Assembly (NCBI RefSeq): GCF_037203605.1
Contig: NZ_JBBDHC010000001.1
Location: 62,001-126,000, forward strand
Direction: 5' to 3'
DNA: 64,000 nt
Source: Denitratimonas tolerans
Lineage (GTDB): Bacteria > Pseudomonadota > Gammaproteobacteria > Xanthomonadales > Xanthomonadaceae
The position numbers and the translations under genes are program-made. The notes under the pieces are model-generated. The model saw nothing but the letters and a program-made list of their open reading frames with translations. It was not told where the DNA came from and did no database searches. Within the stretch, counting starts at the first letter, position 1; the number at the start of each line of letters is the position of its first letter. Positions 44,075 through 52,312 of this stretch are shown piece by piece.

Positions 44075-44755
44075 TTACTCGTTGCGCGGAATCGCGAAGC
44101 GATAGCCGCGCCCACGCACCGTCTCGATCGGCTTGAGCGTGCCTTCCGGATCGAGCTTCTTGCGCAGCCGGCCGATGAACACCTCCAGCACGTTGGAGTC
44201 GCGGTCGAAGTCCTGCTGGTAGATGTGCTCGGTGAGGTCGGCCTTGGAGACCAGTTCGCCGGCATGCAGCATCAGGTACTCGAGCACCTTGTACTCGTAG
44301 CTGGTCAGATCCACGCTCGCCCCGTCGACAGTGACGGTCTGGGCCGCCAGATCGAGCGTGATCGGGCCGCAGTCCAGGGTCGGCTTGCTCCAGCCGGCGG
44401 CGCGGCGCAGCAGCGCGTTCAGGCGCGCCAGCAACTCCTCGACGTGGAAGGGCTTGACCAGATAGTCGTCCGCGCCGGACTTGAGACCCTCGACCTTGTC
44501 CTGCCAGCTCGAACGCGCGGTCAGGATCAGGATCGGGAACTTCTTGCCCTCGCTGCGCAGCAGCCGCACCAGATCCATGCCGGACATCCTGGGCAGGCCC
44601 AGATCGATGATGCCGACATCGAAGGGCACTTCGCGCCCGAGGTAGATGCCTTCCTCGCCATCGCTGGCCGCATCCACGGCGTAGCCTTCGCGCTTGAGCC
44701 GTGCGGCGAGCGTCTCGCGCAGCGGCGCCTCGTCCTCGACCAGAAGAATGCGCAT
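44075..44755 (-). CDS. phoP: OmpR-family response regulator PhoP
   Basis: A 226-residue regulator: receiver domain with acidic pocket VEDE, phosphorylation site Asp51 in GIIDLGLPRMSG and Lys101 in LVKPFH, then a winged-helix domain (LTSYEYKVLEYLMLHAGELVSK, VFIGRLRKKLDPEGTLKPIETVRGRGYRF). ATG 44755 has AAAGGAGAT at ideal spacing; a start at 44782 is less likely. A -10-like TACACT at 44809-44814 suggests an internal promoter between the PepSY gene and phoP. Confidence 0.95.
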   Translation of the reverse strand: MRILLVEDEAPLRETLAARLKREGYAVDAASDGEEGIYLGREVPFDVGIIDLGLPRMSGMDLVRLLRSEGKKFPILILTARSSWQDKVEGLKSGADDYLVKPFHVEELLARLNALLRRAAGWSKPTLDCGPITLDLAAQTVTVDGASVDLTSYEYKVLEYLMLHAGELVSKADLTEHIYQQDFDRDSNVLEVFIGRLRKKLDPEGTLKPIETVRGRGYRFAIPRNE

Positions 44756-44876
44756 GGGATCTCCTTTCAGGGCTTTGCACATGCCGCAGAGGCGGCCTCA
44801 CCGGCGCGAGTGTAACCGCCGCCTGCCGGGAAGAACACCAAGGATGCGGGCAGCGCGGTCCGGCGTCGGCCGCAGT

Positions 44877-45212
44877 TCAGCGATGGTCGTCGCGCGGGCG
44901 CTGGCCGCGGGACTCGCGTGGCGGCAGCTCGCGCGGTGCCGAATGCTGCGGCCCCTGGGCTGGCCGGGCGGATTCGCGGCGCGGGTCATCCCACATCACC
45001 CGCACGCGGCCTTCGGGGGTGTAGACCTTGATCCGGTTGACCTCGTGGCCGCCGCGGTTGCGCCGCTCGGCCGACAGCACGCGGCCGCCGGTTTCGCGCT
45101 CGACGCGATTGACCGAGGCCGGCAGGCCGCTGTCTTCGCTGCTGGCGCAGACCTCAGGTCCCCAGCTCACGCAGGCAATCGCAACGGTAATGAGGAAAGC
45201 GTGGGTCGACAT
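44877..45212 (-). CDS. PepSY-like periplasmic protein upstream of phoP
   Basis: A 111-residue protein with a signal peptide (MSTHAFLITVAIACVSWGPEVCA) and a PepSY-like core (ASVNRVERETGGRVLSAER to RIKVYTPEGRVRVMW), ending in an Arg/Pro-rich tail. A PepSY gene precedes phoPQ in Xanthomonas and relatives, where it belongs to the operon. ATG 45212 was chosen because the signal peptide starts there. A PhoP-box-like repeat lies about 100 bases upstream. Confidence 0.75.
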   Translation of the reverse strand: MSTHAFLITVAIACVSWGPEVCASSEDSGLPASVNRVERETGGRVLSAERRNRGGHEVNRIKVYTPEGRVRVMWDDPRRESARPAQGPQHSAPRELPPRESRGQRPRDDHR

Positions 45213-45308
45213 GAAAACGCGAGTCTCCAAGCGGAACAGGAAAGGCAACGGCACCTGTTTCCTGCGGTGCGGGCAGTCTGGTGCGAGGGCGGTGAATCCC
45301 ATCTGAAC

Positions 45309-45328
45309 TTTCTTAACAATTTCATCAC
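45309..45328 (-). promoter_or_regulatory. PhoP-box-like direct repeat
   Basis: TTTCTTAAC (45309-45317) and TTTCATCAC (45320-45328) start exactly 11 bp apart, the spacing of OmpR/PhoP half sites. It lies about 100 bp upstream of the PepSY-phoP-phoQ genes. The element is AT-rich against its surroundings. Confidence 0.45.
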
Positions 45329-45374
45329 AAAAGCCGCCCCACGGGCGCACGATGCCGACGCAGGGCTGAACGCC

Positions 45375-46252
45375 TCAAAAAATCTCGCCCACGCAGCAGC
45401 GCAGCGAGCCGCCGGCCTTCTCGATCTCGTCCAGCGCCACCGCCACCACCTCGAAGCCGCAGCGGTCCAACGCCCGGCGCGTGGCCGGACGCAGCGCGTC
45501 CGCCGCACGCCGGCTCATGAAGACGTGCCGCCCGGTCAGCGCGATGCAATTGGCGACGAAGGCGTCCTTTTCCTCGGGCGAGATCAGGATGGCCCCTTCG
45601 CCGTAGGCCGCCGCGATCGCCCGACCCGCGCCCGGATCGGCGAAGCCTTCCGGGCACAGCACCACGGCGCGCGAGGCCAGCACGCTCATCACCACGTTGC
45701 CGTGGTATTCGCCCGATGCCAGCGCGTAACCCACCATCGCGTCCAGGCCGAACGCCGCCTGCATCGCGGCGGCACCCACGGCATCGCAGCGCTCCGACAA
45801 CCCGCAGTAGCCGATGCTGCGGCCGCGATCGATCACCATCGAGCCGGTCAGCTCGCACACGCCCGGCTGGCGGCGCAGGTCGACCTCCTCATAGCCCAGC
45901 ACGCCGGTGAAGAAACCGCGGATGTCGCGGCGCTCGGCCTCGGCCTGACGCACCGGGTGGCACATGTGCCCGAGGATGAGGCGGCCGCGCACGGTGCCGA
46001 AGACGTTGTTGGGAAACACCGCGTCGGGCGTGGCCGGATCGCCTGCAAACGCGATCACGGGGAGGTAGCGCGCCAGCGTACGGTGCAGCTCGCGGTGCTG
46101 GGCCAGCGCGCGCTCGGGATCCACCGCGAGCGAGAGGTCCATGTAGGCGTTGTCGCTGGCCGACTGCGCGGCCAGGGAAAAGCCCTCGGGTGCCACCAGG
46201 AAGGCGGCGCGGGCGCAGGAGGGCGCGGTGATTTCGGGAAGGTCCGTCATGG

Positions 46253-46256
<4 letters not shown>
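45375..46256 (-). CDS. Amidinotransferase-fold hydrolase (arginine deiminase-related)
   Basis: A 293-residue protein of the guanidino-group-modifying fold. Landmarks: AFLVAPEGF near the start, VFPNNVFGTVRGRLILG, ELTGSMVIDRG, EYHGNVVMSVLASRAVV with the catalytic histidine, and the C-terminal nucleophile region GGSLRCCVGEIF (Cys287/288). The substrate could be arginine, citrulline or methylarginine; I cannot choose. Its ATG overlaps the dusA stop by 4 bases. Confidence 0.83.
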
Positions 46257-47302
<1,046 letters not shown>

Positions 47303-47471
47303 TGAAATCACCCGCTTGCGACAGGCGACAGTGTAACGGCGTTGCGATGCCTCAGGCCGGGTGCCGGGCGAGGCAAGCCGGCTGCGGGGCGTGCCGCGGG
47401 GCCGCTGCTCCGCCGCGCGCAATCGGTGCCATAGTTGTGCCGTTCGTGCATGCATTCTCCGGAGGTTTGCC

Positions 47472-48365
47472 GTGATCGAGCTTGTCATCACCCAGCGCCA
47501 GCGCGATCTGGGGGCGTTCATGGTCGGGCGGGTGCTGCCGTTTGCGCAGCGGCGCATGGTCGGGCCGTACATCTTCTTCGACCGCATGGGTCCCAAGGAC
47601 ATCGCGGCCGGGCTGCCGCGCGAGGCCGATATCCGGCCGCATCCGCATATCGGGCTGTCGACGATCACGTACCTGTTCGATGGCGAGATGACGCATCGCG
47701 ACAGCCTGGGCTTCGAGCAGCCGATCCGCCCCGGCGAAGTGAACTGGATGACCGCGGGGCGCGGCATCACCCATTCGGAGCGCTTCGAGCGCCTGCGCGC
47801 GCAGGGCGGTCCACTCGACGGCGTGCAGGCCTGGGTCGCGCTGCCGGAGGAGCGCGAGGAGCGCGATCCGGGGTTCTGGCACTACCGCAGCGATGCGCTG
47901 CCGGAATTTCACGAGGTCGGCGCGCGCGGCCGCCTGATCGCCGGACGGCTGGCCGGGATCGAGTCTCCGGTCCGGGTCGACTCGCCGCAGTTCTATGTGC
48001 ACTGGCGTCTGCAGGCGGGTTCAAAGGTCTCGCTGCCACCCGAATATTCCGAACGCGCCGCCTATGTCGCCAGTGGCGAAGTGGACGTCGACGGCCAGCG
48101 CATCGCGCCGGGCAGCATGGCGGTGCTGGCACCCGGCAAGGCCGTCACCCTCGCTGCGCACAGCGATGCCGTGGTCATGGCGCTGGGCGGCGAGCCGCTC
48201 GGACCGCGCTACATCGACTGGAACTTCGTGTCCTCGTCGAAGGAGCGCATCGAACAGGCCCGCGCCGACTGGGCCGCCGGGCGGATGAAGCTGCCGGATA
48301 TGGACAATCGGGAGTTCACCCCGGCACCGCCGCGCCTTGGCCGGGAACTGGAGGCCCGGCGCTGA
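47472..48365 (+). CDS. Pirin family protein
   Basis: A 297-residue bicupin. The iron ligands are present as in human pirin and YhhW: His57 and His59 (RPHPHIGLSTITYLFDG), His101 and Glu103 (GRGITHSER). Bacterial pirins may be quercetin dioxygenases or redox sensors. The start is GTG 47472 with GGAGG 6 bases upstream, better than in-frame upstream sequence lacking cupin similarity. It diverges from dusA and converges on ackA. Confidence 0.93.
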   Translation: MIELVITQRQRDLGAFMVGRVLPFAQRRMVGPYIFFDRMGPKDIAAGLPREADIRPHPHIGLSTITYLFDGEMTHRDSLGFEQPIRPGEVNWMTAGRGITHSERFERLRAQGGPLDGVQAWVALPEEREERDPGFWHYRSDALPEFHEVGARGRLIAGRLAGIESPVRVDSPQFYVHWRLQAGSKVSLPPEYSERAAYVASGEVDVDGQRIAPGSMAVLAPGKAVTLAAHSDAVVMALGGEPLGPRYIDWNFVSSSKERIEQARADWAAGRMKLPDMDNREFTPAPPRLGRELEARR

Positions 48366-48432
48366 GTCTGGAAAAGCCTGCCGGTCTGCGGCGGGTGGCG
48401 CGGGATGCGTGTGGAGGAATCCCCAACCGCTG

Positions 48433-48456
48433 GATCGCGGGCAAGCCCGCTCCGAC
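48433..48456. repeat. REP-like palindromic element
   Basis: GATCGCGGGCAAGCCCGCTCCGAC contains the stem GCGGGC/GCCCGC. Its reverse strand, GTCGGAGCGGGCTTGCCCGCG, is the well-known REP type of Pseudomonas and Xanthomonadales. It lies between convergent pirin and ackA genes. Confidence 0.65.
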
Positions 48457-48482
48457 AGAAAGCAGCCCGCGCGGAGATCGGG

Positions 48483-49682
48483 TCAGGCGTTCCGAAGCAG
48501 CCGCTGCGCGTGGCTGGCCGCGATCCACTCTTCGTTGGTCGGTTCCACACCGACGATCACGCGGCTGTCGCGCGATGAAATCACCGCGGCGTTGGCGGCG
48601 TTGGCGTCGTCGTCGAGCGTGATGCCGAGGAAGGCGAGGTCGCGGCAGACGCGCTCGCGGATGAAGGCGTTGTGTTCGCCCACGCCGGCGGTGAACACCA
48701 GCAGGTCCAGCCCGCCGAGCACGGCGACGAGCGCGCCGATCTCGCGCACGATGCGGCGCACGTAGAGCGCCAGCGCCTGGCGCGCGCGTTCGCCGCGCTC
48801 GCCCGGATCGTCCTCGTGGCGCACCACGACGCGCGGTTCGGCGGAAATGCCGGATACGCCCAGCAGGCCGGAGCGGTGGTACAGCAGCCGGCCGACCTCT
48901 TCCAGCGAGAGCCTTTCGATTTCCATCAGATAGAGGATCGCGCCGGGGTCGATGGAGCCGGTGCGGGTGCCCATCATCAGGCCATCCAGCGCGGAAAAGC
49001 CCATGGTGGTGGCCACGCTTTTCAGTTCGCGCATGGCGCACAGGCTGGCACCGCTGCCCAGGTGCGCGACGATCGTCCGCCCGCGCGCCAGGGCACCGTG
49101 GCGCTCGGGCAGCGCGTGGCTCATGTAGTCGTAGGACAGCCCATGGAAGCCGTAGCGGCGCAGGCCGCGATCCCGGCCCAGTTCGCGCGGCAGCGGCAGC
49201 ATCTTTTCCACCTCGGGCAGGTCGTGGTGGAAACCGGTATCGAAGCAGGCCACCTGCGGTACCTGCGGGTCGCGTTCGATCAGCAGGCTCATGGCCTTGA
49301 GCGGAAACGGCTGGTGCAGCGGTGCCAGCGGAATCAAGGCGCGCAGGTCCGCGATCAGCGCGGCGTCCACGCGCGTCGGCGCGTGGTACCTTCCGCCGCC
49401 GTGCACCACGCGATGCGCGACGCCCGCGAGCGGCCTCCCGGCGAGGCGCGCTTCGACCCGCGCCAGGATCAGCGCCAGCGCAGCGGCATGCGGATGCCCG
49501 GCATCCAGCGCGACCGCGTGCGGCGCGACGCCGGTTTCACCGAAATCCGGACTCGGCCCACCGATGCCCTGCACCTTGCCGTTCCACAGCGGCGCGCGCG
49601 GCAGCGGTTCGGCGGCGGCGTCGAACAGCGCGAACTTGATGCTCGACGAACCGCAGTTGAGGACAAGAATCAGGCCCTCCAT
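48483..49682 (-). CDS. ackA: Acetate kinase
   Basis: A 399-residue ASKHA kinase making ATP from acetyl phosphate or a related acyl phosphate. Motifs: LVLNCGSSSIKFALFD, AHRVVHGGGRYHAPT, ACFDTGFHHDLPEVE, YGFHGLSYDYMS, HLGSGASLCAM, MGTRTGSIDPGA and FTAGVGEHNAFIR. The start at 49682 lies 8 bases after the phosphotransacylase fusion gene, so both are co-transcribed. Substrate preference (acetate versus longer acids) cannot be read. Confidence 0.94.
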   Translation of the reverse strand: MEGLILVLNCGSSSIKFALFDAAAEPLPRAPLWNGKVQGIGGPSPDFGETGVAPHAVALDAGHPHAAALALILARVEARLAGRPLAGVAHRVVHGGGRYHAPTRVDAALIADLRALIPLAPLHQPFPLKAMSLLIERDPQVPQVACFDTGFHHDLPEVEKMLPLPRELGRDRGLRRYGFHGLSYDYMSHALPERHGALARGRTIVAHLGSGASLCAMRELKSVATTMGFSALDGLMMGTRTGSIDPGAILYLMEIERLSLEEVGRLLYHRSGLLGVSGISAEPRVVVRHEDDPGERGERARQALALYVRRIVREIGALVAVLGGLDLLVFTAGVGEHNAFIRERVCRDLAFLGITLDDDANAANAAVISSRDSRVIVGVEPTNEEWIAASHAQRLLRNA

Positions 49683-49690
49683 CGCGGGGC

Positions 49691-51109
49691 TCACGGCGGC
49701 GTCTGGCGGTAGCGGTGCGCGAGCAGCAGGGCGATGGCGCAGGAGGCCATGCGCGAGGCGCGCGCGTCGGCGCGGCTGGTGAGCACCACGGGCACCTTCG
49801 CGCCCATCACGATGCCGGCGCTGGCGGCCTCGCCCAGGTACATGAGCTGCTTGGCGAGCATATTGCCGCTTTCCAGATCCGGCACCACCAGAATGTCGGC
49901 CTGCCCGGCCACTTTCGAGACGATGCCCTTGGCGTGCGCGGCGGCCGGGGAAACGGCATTGTCGAAGGCCAGGGGGCCATCGAGCAGGCCGCCGGTGATC
50001 TGGCCGCGCTCGGCCATCTTGCACAGCGCGGCGGCATCCAGGGTCGCCTGCATCGAAGGCATCACCGTTTCCACCGCCGCCAGGATCGCCACTTTCGGTT
50101 CGGGCACGCCGATGGCGTGCGCCAGGTCGATCGCGTTGCTGACGATGTCGGCCTTCTGCAGCAGGTCGGGCGCGAGGTTCACCGCCGCATCGGTCACGAT
50201 GAAGGGGCGCGGGTAGTGCGGGGTCTGCAGCACGAAGCAGTGGCTGACCCGGCGCTTGGTGCGCAGACCGGCCTCGCGCGCCACGATCGCGGCCATCAGT
50301 TCGTCGGTGTGGAGGCTGCCCTTCATCAGCGCCTCCACCCGGCTGCAGCGCGCCAGTTCGGCCGCGCGCGCGGCGGCGGCGTGGCTGTGCGGAACATCCT
50401 CGATCTCGATGCCCGCAAGGCTCAGCCCGGTCTCCGCGGCGACCGCTTCGAGACGGGCGCGCGGTGCCACCAGCACCGGCACGATCAGGCCCTCGTCGCG
50501 CGCATCCAGTGCCCCGGCCAGACTCAACGCATCGCAGGGATGCACCACCGCCACGCGCACCGGCTCGAGCGCGCGCACGTGCGCCAGCAGGCGCTGCAGC
50601 CCGTCGCGGCCGGTACCGTGGTTGCGGATGCCCGGCAGGCTGGCACGCGGGCGCTCGATGCGCTCGCTCGGCGCGATCACCCGCGCTTCGCCCTCGATCA
50701 CCGCGACGCCGTCCTGGTTGACGCAGGCGCAGGCCAGGGTGACGCCGCGCGTGGCCGGATCGAGCGCGCTGACGGTGGCACTGACGCGCAGCCGGTCGCC
50801 GCTGCGTACCGGTGCCAGGAAGCGCAGGCTCTGGCCGAGGTAGATCGTGCCCGGCCCCGGCAGACGGGTGCCGAGCAGCGAGGAAATCAGCGCCCCGCCC
50901 CACATGCCGTGCGCGATCACGTCCTGGCCGCCCGTGCCGTCATCGACGGAATCCAGATACCGCGGGCTCGCATCGCCCGACATCGCGGCGAACAGCTGGA
51001 TGTCCTCGCGCGCCAGCGCGCGCTCGACGCTGGCGGTATCGCCGATGCGAAGCTCGTCGAAGGTCCGGTTGCGCAGCACGGCAAGATCATCGGGGGCCGG
51101 GGCGATCAT
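49691..51109 (-). CDS. Bifunctional MaoC-like hydratase/phosphate acyltransferase
   Basis: A 472-residue fusion. Residues 10-150 form a MaoC hot-dog domain (RTFDELRIGDTASVERALARED, FAAMSGDASPRYLD, HGMWGGALISSLLGTRLPGPGT), normally a (R)-specific enoyl-CoA hydratase or acyl-CoA binder; residues 170-472 are a phosphotransacetylase/phosphotransbutyrylase domain (ALMKGSLHTDELMAA, TDAAVNLAPDLLQK, GPLAFDNAVSP, DLESGNMLAKQLMYLG). It should make acyl phosphate from acyl-CoA for AckA next door. Confidence 0.9.
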   Translation of the reverse strand: MIAPAPDDLAVLRNRTFDELRIGDTASVERALAREDIQLFAAMSGDASPRYLDSVDDGTGGQDVIAHGMWGGALISSLLGTRLPGPGTIYLGQSLRFLAPVRSGDRLRVSATVSALDPATRGVTLACACVNQDGVAVIEGEARVIAPSERIERPRASLPGIRNHGTGRDGLQRLLAHVRALEPVRVAVVHPCDALSLAGALDARDEGLIVPVLVAPRARLEAVAAETGLSLAGIEIEDVPHSHAAAARAAELARCSRVEALMKGSLHTDELMAAIVAREAGLRTKRRVSHCFVLQTPHYPRPFIVTDAAVNLAPDLLQKADIVSNAIDLAHAIGVPEPKVAILAAVETVMPSMQATLDAAALCKMAERGQITGGLLDGPLAFDNAVSPAAAHAKGIVSKVAGQADILVVPDLESGNMLAKQLMYLGEAASAGIVMGAKVPVVLTSRADARASRMASCAIALLLAHRYRQTPP

Positions 51110-51163
51110 GCGGGTGTCCTTTCAGCGGTGTGTGTCATGCGTGGCGCATGGTTTGGCGGGCTT

Positions 51164-52309
51164 TCACGCCATCCGGCCAATGGTACGGCGGAAGCGGCGC
51201 AGCGACAGCGCGAACAGTACCGTACCGATGACGGCGAGCCAGGCAAACGGCCGCCACACCACGTCCAGCCCGGCACCGCGGAACAGGATCGCCTGTCCGA
51301 GTTCGACGAAATGCGTGGTAGGCGCAGCCAGCATCAGGGTCTGCACGATACCGGGCATGGATTCGCGCGGGGTGCCGCCGCCGGAAAGCATCTCCAGCGG
51401 CACGATGGTCAGCATCATCAGCATCGCGAACTGGGGCATGTTGCGCGCCACGGTAGCCAGGAAGATGCCCATCGCGCTGGTGGCGAACAGGCACAGCGTC
51501 GCACCGGCGAAAAACAGCGGCAGCGAGCCGGCCACCGGCACGCGCAGCACGCCCTGCACGATGAAGGTCAGGGATATCCACGCGGCCAGCAGCACCACCA
51601 GACTCGTCGACCAGGCTTTGGCGAGCATGATCTGTGCCGGCGTCACCGGCATCACCAGCAGGTGCTCCACGGTGCCGCGCTCGCGCTCGCGGACCAGCGC
51701 CGCGCCGGCGAGGATGATCGAGAGCATCGCGATATGGTTGATCACCTCCACGAGACTGCCGAACCACGACGGTTCCAGCGCCGGGTTGAAGCGCGCGCGC
51801 AGCGCCAGCTCCACCGGCAGCACGGCGGCGGCGCGCTCGTGCCGCGCGAATTCGTCGATCTCGCCCATCACGATCTGCTGTACGTAGCCGCTGCCGACGA
51901 AGGCCTGCCTCATGCGGGTGGCATCGACGTTTAGCTGGAGGTCCGGTGCGCGGCCGGCCAGCACGTCGCGCTGGAAACCGTGCGGAATCACCAGCACGAA
52001 GGTGTAGTGACCCGCGTCCATGCCGGGATCCATCTGCGCCCAGTCGATCATCCACGGCGGGGTGAAATGCGGCGGATACAGGGCCGAGGCGATGCGCCCG
52101 GAAAGCGGCGAGCGGTCCTCGTCGACGATGGCGATGGGCGCGTTGCTGAGCGTCTCGGGCATGGCGGTGGCGGCGGTATACACGCCCGCGGTGAACACGT
52201 AGACGATCAGCGCGAGCATCGCCGGATCGCGCCACAGGCTCCACAGCTCCTTGATGCCTAGCCGCCAGGTGTTGGCCGTGAACATGCGGATTCGGGAGGC
52301 CGGCTGCAT
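51164..52309 (-). CDS. yhhJ: ABC transporter permease, YhhJ type
   Basis: A 381-residue ABC-2 permease: N-terminal membrane helix (MLALIVYVFTAGVYTA), a large periplasmic domain (about 50-175), then five membrane segments including VRERERGTVEHLLVMPVTPAQ. It starts 3 bases after rbbA ends. In E. coli yhhJ follows rbbA and yhiI likewise. Export substrate unknown. Confidence 0.85.
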   Translation of the reverse strand: MQPASRIRMFTANTWRLGIKELWSLWRDPAMLALIVYVFTAGVYTAATAMPETLSNAPIAIVDEDRSPLSGRIASALYPPHFTPPWMIDWAQMDPGMDAGHYTFVLVIPHGFQRDVLAGRAPDLQLNVDATRMRQAFVGSGYVQQIVMGEIDEFARHERAAAVLPVELALRARFNPALEPSWFGSLVEVINHIAMLSIILAGAALVRERERGTVEHLLVMPVTPAQIMLAKAWSTSLVVLLAAWISLTFIVQGVLRVPVAGSLPLFFAGATLCLFATSAMGIFLATVARNMPQFAMLMMLTIVPLEMLSGGGTPRESMPGIVQTLMLAAPTTHFVELGQAILFRGAGLDVVWRPFAWLAVIGTVLFALSLRRFRRTIGRMA

Positions 52310-52312
52310 CGC

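Noticed and set aside
43081..44815. Long plus-strand frame across phoQ/phoP
   Set aside because: Shadow of the two-component genes; no start or domain.
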